Source: Epiperipatus broadwayi (taxonomy: Eukaryota > Onychophora > Udeonychophora > Euonychophora > Peripatidae). From it: a stretch of DNA of 64,000 bases. The stretch is taken from contig JAQFVV010012476.1 of assembly GCA_028023455.1 (NCBI GenBank), positions 4,607,055 to 4,671,054 on the forward strand, given 5' to 3'. The notes under the pieces were generated by a model. The model ran no database searches and was not told the origin of the DNA. It worked only from the letters and a program-made list of their open reading frames with translations. The stretch's first letter is position 1, and each line of letters opens with the position of its first letter. Below, in pieces: positions 33,981 through 46,734 of this stretch. The position numbers and the translations under genes are program-made.

Positions 33981-35250
33981 AAGCAAATAATATTTAATAA
34001 AGTACCCCTTGTTTGACACTACCATTTGTAGTAGGTAGAAAAACTTTTAACCATCTAGGAGGTCTAATGAGATTATAAAATTTAACTAAGGTACAAACAC
34101 TAATAATTTGTTTTTATGTTTTCATATTTCAATCCATAATACAATATGTAATCACACCTCAAATATAAAAAGTAACTAGACAAATAATTAACGAAATAAA
34201 CAATCAAAGTTTTAACTAATGAATTAATTTATTTAAGCATAAATTTTAACCCTTCAATACTTAAACTTGGACAATAGGAGTAGTCAACAATGGCACTGTT
34301 TTGGATGTTCATTTATTTTGTAATTGTTTCTCATTACATCTAATTTTGTTTTAATTAACAGTTTATTTTAATGTGAATTTTAGTTTATGTTTTTATTTCT
34401 AAATGTCAGAACTAGTCAGACATAAAAAAATTCTGAATTCATTCACTTATTGCACAATGCAATGAAAATTTTTCTGGCTTAGGTAAATTAAGGTAAAAAT
34501 AAATTTTAATTTAATTTGAAAACTTATTTTTATTTCAGATATATTTTTGTTTATTTCAATGATATTTTTATTAACATAAAAAATTTTATTTGTTGAAAAA
34601 TATTGGATGCTTCCCTTAAAAAACTTGATAGTTTTTTTGCTCTAGACCTCTGTTTTACTGTTGGCATAACTTATGTTAGTGTGGGATTATTTTATAAATA
34701 TTGGTTTAAATTGCTGCTTTTATTGACTTTTTAATTGAAAAAAATATGAGAGGTTAATTTCTAATAGACAGATGGCAAACATCAATAGTCTTTGTGATAT
34801 TGTTCTTGAAGGACAGTTTTTTTATAAGGGTATTCTTTTTTTTTGACCGCATTTTATGTGAAACTCATGGAGTAACATCAACACCCATAAACATTGATCC
34901 AGTGGCAGAATTTGTTCAAATATTTTAAAAAATATAAAGCAAATATCAAATTTTAAAGTAGAATTTGATAAATTTACCACAAATCCACATTCATTTATTT
35001 GAATTAAAAAAAACTTAAAATAAAAAAGAATTTATTCATTTTCTGAAATATTGTTGATACTAATATTATTGATGTTTTTATATTTTGTGCCTGTTTATAA
35101 GACAATTCTTAAAGTACTTATAAAATTCAAATATAATTTTTTTAGAACATTAGTTGTTTATAAAATTAAATTAAAAAAAATAAAGTCCAATTTATTCAGT
35201 TCAGTTTTCATATATAATAAAGATTTTATATAGAAGTAAAAAACTGACCT
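33981..35250. other. AT-rich DNA without recognisable genes
   Basis: No supported coding frame. The short frame at 35051-35233 is hydrophobic low complexity. Confidence 0.5.
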
Positions 35251-35255
35251 TTTTT

Positions 35256-35366
35256 TTTTTTTTAAGTGTCATAGCATCGGCCGGGATGCAAACCCGCAAC
35301 CTGAGCAACTGCCTGCAAGTGCAAGGCAGTCATGCTGACCTCTCGACCACCAATGCAAGACAAAAC
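35256..35366 (-). mobile_element. tRNA-derived SINE
   Basis: On the minus strand it reads CATTGGTGGTCGAGAGGTCA, then a tRNA-like middle with GCCTTGCACTTGCAGGCAG, then B-box-like GGGTTTGCATCCCGGCCG and ATGCTATGACACTT with a long A-run (T-run on plus). Same family as 9572; the anticodon-like arm carries a few extra bases compared with the others. The target duplication is unclear. Confidence 0.85.
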
Positions 35367-35429
35367 ATCCACCAAGCATAATAATAAAAAATTCCAGAAT
35401 TCAAAAGTATTATTAAAAAAAAATTTATT

Positions 35430-36541
35430 TAATTTATATATATATATATATTGATGTCTTTGTAAGATAAATTTCCCACCCTACCCTTGGGGTTTAAAGA
35501 AATTTTAACATTAGTTTATGCTCTGACTTGAGTTGAGTAAATCAAATATTTTCATAATTATAAAAATTATTTTATTTTTTTAAATATTTAAGAATCATTT
35601 GAAATAATTATTGCAGAAAATAATTCAATTTTATTACAAACACTATTCAAACTCGAGATTATATTTGCATGTAATAAATAATAATTCATAATAATAAATA
35701 TTATATATATGTAAAATAAATAAAAATATCCGTTAATTAAAAATAATATTGTAATTATAATTGAAATAATATTTTTACTTTCGGTTACTTTCAAACCTGC
35801 CTCAACTGCTATTAAATTCAAAAACTAAAAGCGGAAGCAAACGTCATCAATTCAAATTCCACGAATCTCGTATTTTAATGTTAGAAGCTTGTCGATTTAT
35901 CAAATGTGTTTTATTCCTGTTTATAAAATTTGCCTCTTTAATTTTTCTTTTACTATGGTTTCTCTCTTCATGAAGAATTTTCACATTTTCAAAATTAAAT
36001 TTAAATTTATGTTTACATGTTTTTTCATGATCAAAGAAAACTGAAGAAGATATTAAATCACCATTATTTTTATTTTTTACACGCTTATATAACAATTCGT
36101 GTTCCTTCAATCTTTTCTCAATGTTGCATCTAGATTCACCTATATATGATAGCATACAATCACAAAAAATTTGATATATGACATTACTTTTTTGCTTGAT
36201 AGGTATGACATCCTTAGAATTATTAACTAATTTGTTAATATTGTTTGGAACGTAGAATGAAACATTAAATACATTCTTATATAAATCCTTAAAAAATTTT
36301 ACTTGTGGATTTGAAATAAATGGAATAGATATCCATTTTTTATTATTAATCTTCATTTCTTTTAAATTATAATTTTTTTTAAATTGACTTAAAGTATTGT
36401 TTATTTGTTCCATTTTATAACCAACATCAAGCAATTCCTTGGCAAATATCTCAATATTTTTCAATTTATCACTTTGGTAACGACATAATTTTTCATTTCG
36501 AAACAAAAAAGATTTAATAATAATATATATATATATATATA
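35430..36541 (-). mobile_element. Penelope-like element, 5' truncated, between TA runs
   Basis: A minus-strand copy with an intact C-terminal open frame (35847-36506) and a 3' untranslated part to about 35450. Both limits lie in (TA)n tracts (35437-35451 and 36521-36541), as for the copy at 29365-30712, suggesting these elements insert in, or carry, TA repeats. No inverted duplicate is attached here, unlike the other copies. Confidence 0.7.
35847..36506 (-). pseudogene. Penelope-like protein C-terminal region with GIY-YIG endonuclease
   Basis: 219 residues, the best-preserved Penelope-like frame here. WISIPFISNPQVKFFKDLYK (58-77) is the end of the RT thumb; NNINKLVNNSKDVIPIKQKS (88-107) is the linker; VIYQIFCDC (109-117) and YIGESRCNIEKRLKEH (121-136) form the GIY-YIG-like core with Tyr, Arg and His; SSVFFDHEKTCKHKF, then NVKILHEERNHSKRKIKEA (174-192) supplies the conserved Glu and C-terminal block. 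In Penelope elements this endonuclease is thought to nick target DNA. The RT catalytic palm is missing, so the copy cannot be autonomous. Confidence 0.85.
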
Positions 36542-37080
36542 TTGAGATTAACTCATTGCTATTATTTAAATGTAATTAAATAGCTTCTAGTAAATGACAA
36601 TACATATTTAAAGTTAAAAAGATATTTCATTAACTTCAGTCTTTTTTATACATTAAGAAGATAGTTGACAATCCTTTTACTAGAAAACATGAATTTTTAT
36701 TTGATCAGAAATTTATTACTAAATATATTATTACAAGTATATTGTATATGTTGAACTTAATGTAATTAAAAGGGACTTGATCTGAGTCTTTCAAGTTCAA
36801 CTGTTGAATGTTGGTTCAGCATGAAATATGTAAACTGGAGATTATTTATCTTGTTCGGATTATGAGGTCGTATGGATCAGTTGTATAAGATAGAGTGGTT
36901 AGCTGTAGAAATCTTGAAACCCTGAATTCATATCTCTTCTAATTACCAAATATTTTATATCTGAAGGAGAATGAAGTTAAAGAGATATTTTTAACTTTAA
37001 AATTTATTATCATCTGCTGACCGTAGAAGGCTATTTAATTGTATTTAAATAGTTGCAGTGAGTTAATCTCAAAACATTAT
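36542..37080. repeat. Inverted-repeat element with a SINE-like core
   Basis: The left end ATTGAGATTAACTCATTGC is matched in reverse by GCAGTGAGTTAATCTCAAAA at 37055-37074. Similarity extends about 100 bp inwards, including AATTAAATAGCTTCTAGTA against GAAGGCTATTTAATTG. Inside, 36865-36955 matches the second SINE-like family (see 45922). A partial third copy of the right arm follows at 37085-37205. Confidence 0.7.
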
Positions 37081-37209
37081 TCAAACAGAAATTTATTATT
37101 AAATATTTTATATATGAAGGAGGAAGAAGTTTAAAATATCTTTTCATCTTTTCTAACCCTAGAGGATTATTTAATTATATTTAAACATTTGCAATGAATT
37201 ACTCTTCTG

Positions 37210-37640
37210 TGAGGTTAAATAATTTATAAAGAGTGAAACAAAACTAAAACTGAATTTAAAAAGAGACATGCATATCTTTTTAATCTTTTCATCATCAAGT
37301 GTAAGTTACTCAGAGTCTGACATGATTATAATTGGTCTTTTAGAAAGTTTTCCTCCCCTCAACAATGTTCATCATCCAAATCTGATTGATTCTTATTCTA
37401 AAATGGTTGCCATCTTAGCTTCTGAAACCAGCTACTGAACTTTTGAATGACAACCTGTCACTTAGATAGTGATCATATTAAGATGTATTGTCACTTCAGA
37501 TACATTCATACTTCTATTTATATTACACATGAGGTGCATATTGCCCCTCTCAAACAGAAATTGAAGACTACATCATAAGTCAGTTGCAAGTTCTTTTTTT
37601 AGGGCCAACACATTACTCTTTACTGAGCATTCAATTTCAA
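37210..37640. other. No recognisable gene
   Basis: Mixed sequence, somewhat less AT-rich than average, with no supported coding frame or repeat pairing. Confidence 0.4.
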
Positions 37641-38060
37641 ATTTATACTTCACCCCAAATAACAACAATGATAACTTTGCAGATATGTGGATAACTTAGT
37701 TTTATTCAGAATTTATAACAAGCAAATGGTAAATTATTTAGAAAGCCGTGTGACATTTAAGTATAAGAAGTGGGGGTATAAGCATTGATTTAGAAATCTG
37801 TAACTATTTGGACTGTCTCTCTATGACTGCACCAAATCATGAAGAGATTTCTGGATCTCCACTAATATTCAAAAATTTAAGTTTTTATCAGTCAGGGATG
37901 AAAAGAAAATCTTCAACAATATTCCGCTGGATAGATATCAGTTTGAGAATGTGAGTCAATTGAAATATTTTGGTAGTTTATTTTTTAAGAACAAAAGAGG
38001 GCTTAGGTGCTGAGTGCAGCACAGATGGTAATGTGCTACTACTATGTTATAGGGTATGTT
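37640..38060 (+). pseudogene. LINE reverse transcriptase fragment, strongly decayed
   Basis: Reading fragments in neighbouring frames: a degraded FADD-like stretch (FCRYVDNLVLF near 37677-37710), then IQKFKFLSVRDEKKIF and FENVSQLKYFGSLFFKNKRG near 37868-37998. The last matches the thumb-region pattern of non-LTR retrotransposons (xFKYLGSxIxxxG). A related fragment lies at 61690-61790. The family cannot be named confidently; RTE or Jockey types are possible. Confidence 0.5.
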
Positions 38061-38439
38061 ATCAGATTGAAATAATTACAGCAATTAAATGTGGACATCC
38101 TATTACCTTAACATTATGACAGTAAAACAACATTGGCAGAACTTTAAGACTAATTGATTTGTTTTCAAACTGCTGGGTGTAGTACTATTGATTCCAATAT
38201 TATTAAATCACATCTTCTTTGCATTGGACATGTATCATAAATACAAGACTTCTGAAAAGATACTTTAACTAGAGCATGGTTTTCATGTGGGAGGCAAAAA
38301 CTACATGAGTTATAGAGATTATATCAAAATCACTCCAAAAAAGTCTAATATTGATTGTTTTTATTGAGATATATGAGAATAGAATGCATTGGAGATTTAC
38401 AAATAGACATGATAATAGATGTAGAAGGATGCAATCATA

Positions 38440-38730
38440 AATATATGTCCAAAGATGTGAAAAAGGTTTATGATCCCAGAGAGGCACATTTCATGCCAAA
38501 TCAGAACTCATCTGTTAGCCCAGAACACAATCTCTTACACATATCTTTATCATTGTTGGGTATATATATATATAGCAAATTATTACAGTTTAAATAGCAA
38601 ATGTGTTGCCCTCACAACTTTCAAACAACTCACTTAATGAAAGTATATTAATATTTTTTTATTTGTCGTTCATTAGTCTAGAGATTATCCAATAATGAAT
38701 AATATTTTTGTCATGCAATTTTCTCTACAC
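38440..38730. repeat. R-B family repeat, first direct copy
   Basis: In order: ATCCCAGAGAGGCACATTTC, ATGCCAAATCAGAACTCATC, CTCTTACACATATCTTTATC, a short TA run, GCAAATTATTACAGTTTAAA, GTGTTGCCCTCACAACTTTC, ATTATCCAATAATGAATAAT. The same order recurs at 38755-39175 with an expanded TA-GATA tract, and pieces recur at 40180-40430 (inverse), 59640-59710 and 62140-62300. Confidence 0.75.
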
Positions 38731-38754
38731 TACTCTCACACAAGGTAGTGATTT

Positions 38755-39250
<496 letters not shown>

Positions 39251-39591
39251 TTTATATCGAATTTGTGATAGCAACACGTTTGACATTAATCAATTAAACT
39301 CTAGTAATTTGTTATTTATATATATACATATATTTAACAGTGATAAATATATGTGTAAAAGATTGTTGTCTGTGCCAAATGATAAGCACTTTTTTTTAAA
39401 AAAAATTTATTTAAACATGAAGTGTTTTTATACACTGAAAGGTTTACATTGTATTTAAAACATACAGATTTTAAAAAAAGGAACACATTCTGCACAGTCT
39501 TGATATTCATTTGGGTTATTCATTTGGAAGCTCAATCTTTTCCCAAGTGTCTCTATGTAACAGCTGAGGTGCAAGGGCTGAGTCTCTAACT

Positions 39592-40146
39592 TTAGCCTGT
39601 GTGAGTTGCTTGATGTAAACTGGAAGTGGAGTGTTTTTGAAATGTCCAAACATTAATTTGCATCAGGTTAGCCATAAGGTGAAGATCAAGAAGATGGTCA
39701 GTCTGATTGGAGGCATAGGTTCCTTGTTTGATCATGTTTTGAATTGATAGGACATCTCTGATATCTAGTGAAACTTTGTTAATGTTGAAGTTCCTGATCA
39801 GAGAGAAGGTGGAGCACATGTATAGTAGGTAGGCTGTGGTCTCATCAGCTGAGTGGCAGAGCTGACACTGGGGTCCAATCTTTGAGAAATCCCTCCTGGC
39901 CACAAGAAAGCAACTGGTGGGAAGAGAAGCCAGATTGAGCTTAAGAAGAAAGTCAATGTGCTTGGATTCAACATACCAGTGATTCAGCTTTTGGATCAAG
40001 GCTTTGTTGGAAAGCCCCAATATGTTTTGAGTCAGAGCTTGATCCTTATATTTTAATTTGTAGACAGTCCAGAAAGACTTTTTAGTATCAAGAGCTAGTT
40101 GACTGGGATTCATAGCTATACTGACTTGATTCCAGACCTCACCCAT
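39592..40146 (-). pseudogene. LINE protein C-terminal tail (zf-RVT type)
   Basis: 184 residues. RRDFSKIGPQCQLC (84-97) then DETTAYLLYMC (101-111) form a zf-RVT-like Cys-x2-Cys...Cys knuckle, with Tyr106 where the zinc-binding His is expected. Preceded by WTVYKLKYKDQALTQNILGLSNKA, aligning well with the copy at 43219-43836, so both belong to one LINE family distinct from the 14.4-kb one. The reverse transcriptase is absent (5' truncation). Another frame continues to 39455, covering the rest of the tail. Confidence 0.68.
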
Positions 40147-40179
40147 CCATTTACTTGTAAGTGGAGGTGAAGTATCAGT

Positions 40180-40430
40180 AGTCCGGAAGATTGAGGTTTA
40201 GCGCTTTTTCAGCATGAAATTGTGCATTTTGGGGATCATAGATCTATCACATGTCTTTAGTCATATGTATATGATTACATCCCTCCACAAGGTGTTAAAA
40301 GCGGATAATTCCTATCTTGCGTGGGAATGGTATAGTAAAAGTTACGCTACAGAAGTATTCTTCATTATTGGAAATCTCTAGTCTAATGAATGACTAATAA
40401 AAAATATTAATATATTTCTGAAGGAAGATC
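40180..40430. repeat. R-B family, inverted arm
   Basis: The reverse complement reads TCCCCAAAATGCACAATTTC, ATGCTGAAAAAGCGCTAA and the TGTGGAGGGATGTAATCA segment, matching 38760-38870. At 40358-40420 the ATTCTTCATTATTGGAAATC and TCTAGTCTAATGAATGACTA segments match 39190-39220. Confidence 0.65.
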
Positions 40431-43055
40431 GCATCGCAAAATATCGAGTGAACAAACATATCAAGTGAACGTATTTATGATTTCCAGACTAGTCTGTTTC
40501 GTCTCCGCAAAACTCATGACTAGAATAGTATAGTATTATTTGTTTATCTTTTTTTCTTCTTGGAAATATAGTAGTCATAATTCTTTCCGAATGACTCCTA
40601 CGGAAGATGATGATGACTTTTTTAAAAGAGTGTGGGAAGACAATAGTTCTCTAATTTTTTCTTTGGTCAATTTTTGATTAATTACTGTTTTAACATAAAA
40701 TCAAATTTTTTTTTATACATACATTATTAACAGCTTTTAAAATTTATTACAAACAATTTTATAATATCACTTTTATAATGATTTTTCTTCTGTTTGACTC
40801 ACACAAGAGGATCAAGTAGTTATATCAGGTAACCTCCCTTCCCTCCGCGTTGAATGTGCGGTGATAAATAATTGAGAAACTCTCTACTTCTTCCATTTTA
40901 GTTCTCTATTAGAGAAGAAAGGCCTGTTTCTTAAAGAAGGTAGGATTCTTTGACGTATCTATCATATTGGAAAATGCCTTATATTGTATCGATTTTCAAC
41001 TTGTCTCAGATTGCTTGTTATTTCTTACGATTTTCAAGATAGTGACAAAAGAAGGAAAGGGTGGACGGGGTTGATTACAACATTGATAGACTTCCTCATT
41101 CTTTAACTGTGAAGAAGGGGGTGGGGGAGAGGAAACATTTAAAGATTAGAAAAGAGAGCAAAATAGTAATGATTGAGTAGATTTTATCGTCCATTTTTTT
41201 TTTTTGCTTTACTTAAAAAAAAAAATACATTTTGACTTTTAATTGGAAAGTGCGTTGACATGATAGATACCCACCCTCTTCCTTCTCTCCTTCGCTTACT
41301 GTATTTTCTTTCTTCCCCAGTGAACGTGCTTATGGATAGAACTGATAAAACACTTGCTACAAACAAAGCTACCCTCTCACTTAACTTAGATGATTAAAAT
41401 TTGTTCCTCTCGTTTTTGTTTTTCAATAAATAATGTAGGACAAGTGGAGATAAAAAAGGAAAATAAAACTGAGATAAGAGTAAATTTGTTTTATTTTTTA
41501 TTTATTGTTTAAAAACTACATCCGCACGCACTCACACACACACATCTATATATACTAGTCATTTTTTTATATAAAGAATTCTAATACAAACGATGATAGT
41601 TTATATATATACTTCTGATTCAATTGTATACAAGATGGCCGCAAGGTGAAGAATTTTATTGACTACTTTATCCTTAAGGACTGAGCGGATACTTTCTTTT
41701 TTTTTTATAAAAAATCACAAAGAAAATTGAGATGAAATAAGGAATTATATAATAATGAAGAACCCAGGGGGAGAAAACGGGCTGGGGGGGGGGAAAAAAA
41801 AAAAAAAAAAAATATTAATTCTTTTCTTTAGTAGCATTATCATAAATAATAAAAAAAAAAAAATTTTTAAACCCCCCCCTTATAATAATATTTACAAAAA
41901 CAATGAAAAGTGAGACCGGCTTAGAAAAATTAGAACTGTTTTACCCGAATATGCTGAAAAACAGCGGACGGAACTGTTATGATATAGAACACAAATTATC
42001 AGATTACAGTTTTGATGGTGTCCCTATATGTATAACCCCTCTCCCCGCAAATAGATATTACTAAAGGGTAAGACTATCAGATCCAATGTCACTGCATCAA
42101 GATCTTCACAGAAAAAAGAAACTGAAAAATAAGCAAAAATGCTGACCGGTGATCAAGAAAAAGTATTCATTGGATGACCAGTGTATTCTTATACCAGAGC
42201 AAGGAGTCTATTCTACAACATCCATTATCACATGCAAATAAAATTATGCTGAAAATTATTCTGCGTAAATTACAATCTGAAGTGAAAAACATGTCCCGAT
42301 GTGTGTGTTGATATCAGTGAAAATCGGAAAAGTGGAGAGATATTCTCTGGACAACTGAAAATATCAGGTAATCCTTTTAGAAAAACTATATATGCTTTTT
42401 TGATTATAATGAGGGTTTCTAAGTTTCAATTATTTCCGTGTTCTCAAAACTCAATAGAATTTTTTTAAAATTATCGGGATTTTTGAGGATGAAACTATAA
42501 CATAACCTATAGCAAATGAAAAGCTTATTCAGCCTCCTATTAAACATTGGTTGATATTTATTGTTATTTTTAATGGAAAGTAGTAGTTAATAAATTTTGA
42601 ATTAAATAAAACTTGAGCGAAGGGTAAATTTTAAATTAAAATAAAATAAATTTATTATAGGAAACAAGAATAAGAAACAGATTTCAGATTATTAATATGT
42701 ATGGAAATAATTAATAATATAGCAACGTATATATATATATATTTAAATGTAATATTTTTAACAATTAATATAGATGTAAGTTAATTAATAAACGTTATCA
42801 CCATTATATATATATAATAAGGAAGTAATTAAATCACGTGATGTATGACTTTGGTTTTCTTATTCTATGTTATATTGCTAAGGCTATTAATATGGAGTAT
42901 TTGAATTTAGTTCAGTCCCATATGACTATTTAAATTAGATAGCCAGATTTGAAGACATATAGATGTCTGAAAATTTCAGATTTTATACTTCAGAGTTAAG
43001 TATTGATAAATGCTAACGTTTAGTTTGTATTTTGGATCTAGTGTCTGAGAATGTC
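40431..43055. other. Single-copy-like region without recognised gene
   Basis: This is the longest stretch in which I saw no repeat-family match. It contains GC-richer patches (40830-40860, 41040-41130, 41270-41350, 42070-42370), homopolymers (41201-41225, 41795-41812) and an AATAAA-poor interior. Possible splice donors are AAGAAGGTAGGATT near 40940 and ATATCAGGTAATCC near 42365. No convincing coding frame was found. A host exon or 5' untranslated exon here is possible but unproven. Confidence 0.35.
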
Positions 43056-43218
43056 CTAGTGTCTCATTTTATTCTAAAATAACTTTATTAAAGCAAATAA
43101 CATATGTTTACAAATGCTACTATAGGTATAATTAATAATAATTACCTGATAACATCATGGTAAAAAATAAGGACAAAACTTAATAAATTAATACATGATA
43201 TTTTGGTCATCAAAGACT

Positions 43219-43836
43219 TTATCTAGAAAGCTGAAAAAGTTTCCAAGTTTCCTCATATAAAAATTTTGTAGATAAGATTCTGTTTCTGTTTTTAAGTTTT
43301 TTAAGAGTTTGTAGAAAATAAGAATCAAAATCTGGAAGAGGCCGAGTAAATTGTTTCTTACATCTGGCCAACCATACAGAGAATGTCAAGAAAATCGACA
43401 ATCTGAAGGTTGGGATGTCACCAGAATGCAGGCAGTCCTTAATTGAGATAATCTTGTAGAAGTCCACTTTAGAGTTCTGATAGATAAACTTTTTAATATT
43501 CCCAAGTCCGGTGCAGGAGTAGATGATGTGGTCAAATGTTTCATCTTGTCTGCAGCAGTTAGAGCATAATGGATCAATCTCATTGATTTGTTTCCTATAG
43601 CTCATGAACCAGTTTGTAGACATAGAATGAAGATTGACTTTAACTGGGTAGTCCAAAAACTTTGGCTCCAATGCCCAAAATTTAAATAAGACTACAAGTT
43701 TGTGATTGGATAAGCTAAGTTTTGGTCTAATAATGGTGACCTGAGGGTTGATTAGTTGATATGCTTGCCAAAGTGTAACTTTAGCGTGAAAGGTATTTTC
43801 TGAGATATTGTTAAATTTGTGAATGTCATGAAGCAA
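43219..43836 (-). pseudogene. LINE protein C-terminal tail (zf-RVT type), better preserved copy
   Basis: 205 residues. The zinc knuckle is intact: C91-x2-C94-x8-H103-x4-C108 (DPLCSNCCRQDETFDHIIYSC). Before it, FKFWALEPKFLDYPVKVNLH matches the sister copy (LNHWYVESKHIDFLLKLNLA). The C-terminus ends LYEETWKLFQLSR. A 3' untranslated region follows on the minus strand to about 43060, with AATAAA near 43090 that could act as a polyadenylation signal. 5' truncated: no RT domain. Confidence 0.75.
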
Positions 43837-43869
43837 GATGTCTCATTTTGAGAAGAATCATTAGCATGA

Positions 43870-44304
43870 AACCAGATTCGGAATATAGATAATAGGGAGA
43901 GGGATAATTTTAGATGGAGATTTTAATGTTTTTTTTTGTAGCATTTATCAAAAAGCTTGTTTAGAGCCATTACCTTATATATATGAAATTAAAAACCACA
44001 GCCAAAGTGTATTGTTATGCAGCAACCAATCAGATGCAGTTCTGCCACTGAATGAAAACAATAGCAAACCTGTCCAAGCTACAATGATATGCAGCAACCA
44101 ATCAGAAGTGGCTCTGTAGGTTGCATGTAAACAATAGCAGAACAGTCCAAACCACCACTAATCTTCTGGTTTAGGGGTAAAGATAATTCCCACTTTGGGG
44201 ATAGAGATAATGGGGATACAGATACTTTTAGATGAAGATTTTAAATGCTTTTTCTTGCAGAATTTATTAAAAAGTTGTTAAGAGCTATTAGCATGCTCAT
44301 TATG

Positions 44305-44391
<87 letters not shown>

Positions 44392-44530
44392 ACTAAAAAC
44401 CACAGCCAAGGTGTATTGATAGATAGCAACCAATCAGACACAGTTCTGCCAGCAGAATGAAAACAATAGCAAATCTGTCCAAGTCACATCAATACACCTT
44501 GGGTGTAGTTTTAACTTTATACATATGATG
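43870..44530. repeat. Directly repeated element, two copies of about 330 bp
   Basis: The blocks GATAATAGGGAGAGGGATA, ATTTATCAAAAAGCTTGTT, AAAAACCACAGCCAAAGTGT, GCAGCAACCAATCAGATGCA (43890-44070) recur in order at 44200-44440 with a long TA run replacing a short one. ACAATAGCAAACCTGTCCAA also appears in both. A related fragment sits at 55740-55795 (TTTTAAATGCTTTTTCTAGC, then ATTTATCACAAAGCTTGTTG). Confidence 0.75.
44306..44388. repeat. (TA)n microsatellite, about 83 bp
   Basis: Uninterrupted TA run within the second copy of the direct repeat. The frames of alternating Ile and Tyr on both strands are artefacts. Confidence 0.98.
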
Positions 44531-44670
44531 GTGATTCCATTTACTAATTAATTTACATATATATAAAAGGGAGGGAAAAATTACTTTTCACACATTTATA
44601 AGGGAAACCACTAAACATCACATGATCACCATTTCTTATGCTTGCTCCTAACTGTTACTAAAACAGATAT

Positions 44671-44918
44671 AACTCTCCATACAATAGTGCCACTCAGTGC
44701 AAACCAGAGTAATCAATGGATGCCAGAAGCCTTGTGCATAAAATCCCTATCTAGTGCCTACTCAGCCAATATCCCCAGACTAGTTTCTAACTTGTGGCTT
44801 TCGTCAGTGATGAACCTTGGATCTGAGAGCAGTGCTCAGATCCAAGGTTTCCCACTCACAAAAGCCATCCATTGATTACACTGGCTTGCACTGAGTGGCA
44901 CTACTTTATGGAAAGTTT
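44671..44918. mobile_element. Best copy of the CTCTCCATA palindromic MITE
   Basis: 248 bp. Left end AACTCTCCATACAATAGTGC; right end GGCACTACTTTATGGAAAGTT, its inverse. Inside the left arm lie AATCAATGGATGCCAGA, TGCATAAAATCCCTATCTAG and CCCCAGACTAGTTTCTAACT; a small palindrome GGATCTGAGAGCAGTGCTCA marks the turn. The right arm lacks most of the middle of the left arm. Termini in other copies extend to GCAAAACTCTCCATACAG. No transposase; the superfamily is unknown because target duplications are unclear. Confidence 0.8.
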
Positions 44919-44984
44919 TGCCTGTTTTTATTTATAAGAGAAGGAAACAACTTTCCTTCAGGACATAAATAAATAATCTTCTGC

Positions 44985-45900
44985 ATGTTTAGAAAAGATC
45001 AAGAATATAATAGACTCACCTAACTCTTTAAGCTTTTGAAATTCAGAATAAAACTAATATACCAGGTAGATAAAAATATTGCATTAATAATTATTGAATA
45101 ATCAATTAGATGAGAATGTAGATAGAATCTACTTTTTAATATATTTCTTCTAATAAACAAACAGTAAGTTAGTAATTGTAAACATGAAATTAGCACAGCT
45201 TAATCTCTTCCCAATGCATAGAGTCTTCACTGCATTCTGATGGTACTGTTGTCACTTCTGGGTTTTCATCATTCACTTACAGCTATTTGTAGCACAATTT
45301 TTTAAGTTTTGCATTCATTTAATCACTATTTTTATAATCCTATGGAATCTCATGCAAAGCTTTTACTGTCATCTATTGAGATACATTGCTATTTTTTAAT
45401 TTTTTAAATCTTGAACTTCATATATATTTTATTCTGCCATATTTTTTTTAAAAAATCTAATGATGTCAGATATAATCTAAAATGTAGTGACTTTAAACAT
45501 TTTAAAGTTCTGCCTTGATGACCTGTTTTAGTAACAAAGATTTTACATGCTTTGCAAGATTACTTTAAAAAAATATTTTGAATGACAAAAACATTATTGT
45601 TGTGTTTTTTTTTTTTGCAAATTTTATTAGTGTTCACAATTATTTTTGCACAATTATTGTGTAATACTTATTAAAAATCAAAAGCATACATTATTTTAGT
45701 ATTTTATTTTTAAAATAGAAGGTAATAATTGCTAGCATAACATTAACAATGCAAATTACAAAGTGGGTATTTAGAAACTGTGGATAACATCTCACCACAA
45801 ACAGACTGTTAAAATATATTGTAGTATCATAAAATCTATTTTTTTTAAATATTTTTAAACATGATAGATTTATTAAATATATTTTTTTAAATACAGGCAT
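44985..45900. other. AT-rich DNA with one repeat fragment
   Basis: 44990-45060 matches 47620-47710 (shared AACTCTTTAAGCTTTTGAAA and AAATTCAGAATAAAACTA). The rest holds no recognised gene. Confidence 0.45.
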
Positions 45901-45921
45901 AATTTATTTTTTTCACATGTG

Positions 45922-46010
45922 TGTGGTCATGTGTATTGGTTATACAAGATAGAGTAGATAGCTGAAAGAAGTTTAAAGCCTGTGTTCAAACCCCTTATAT
46001 TACAAATATT
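45922..46010 (+). repeat. Second SINE-like repeat family, copy
   Basis: CATGTGTGTGGTCATGTGTA, then TTGGTTATACAAGATAGAGT, then GTGTTCAAACCCCTTATAT. A B-box-like GTTCAAACCCC suggests tRNA descent, but no clear A-box or tail is visible. Other copies are at 36865-36955 (plus) and 59500-59625 (minus). Confidence 0.55.
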
Positions 46011-46734
46011 GTTATATTTTTATTCAGATTTTAAAAGCAAGTGCCATTAAAAAACATTTTATTGGTTTTATAAATGTAATCCACTTCTTTCAACTATTAA
46101 ATGACAAAACCATTATTTGTTATTATAAACTTATTTTTTCAATATTTGCACAGTTCAAATATGATTTTTTTTTAATTTATTTCCTTTATAAATAAAAAAT
46201 TCTATCCATTTCACTTTACTATATTCTGATATATAATAATGGGTTAATCTTAAAATTAAAGTTGAAAGTTTAAAGCCAAGAAAAAGAATTAAATCTGTCA
46301 CAGTGCAGGAGAGTTAATGGCAGAAACATAAACTGAAATTTACATTGAGTTATTAGTTTAATAAAAAAATCTGAAGATGGTAGCATCATACAGATATAAA
46401 AATTTAAAGAAACTGACAAAACCACTGATTACTTGTTTCAAAACTGATAATACCTCTCATTCATAGATTCTTTGTTTTGAGAATATGAAAATTAGCAATT
46501 ATCTTTTGTTACATTATAGAGAAAAAGTCTATGTTTTTTAGTTTATTTACATATTTATTATCTATACAACATATTTGTAAAATATTTATTTTAAACCAAA
46601 AATATTTATGATTACAATTACATTTTATTTGAAAAGACTTGTTTTAAGAAGGCAAATAAAATGATGTCATAATTATGGTAAAACAGAAGTTGAAAATGAT
46701 TTTCCTGAAATACATTCATAAATGACAGTCCAAA

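Noticed and set aside
38355-38597. 80-residue frame in the R-B repeat
   Set aside because: The second R-B copy (38755-39250) does not preserve the frame, so no coding constraint is evident.
44241-44460. Overlapping frames of alternating Ile and Tyr on both strands
   Set aside because: Artefact of the TA microsatellite at 44306-44388. The same applies to 30558-30758.
44642-44875. 77-residue frame containing VPLSANQSNQWMPEALCIKS
   Set aside because: The same peptide-like string occurs at 29100-29205 because both are the MITE arm. The palindromic non-coding repeat explains it.
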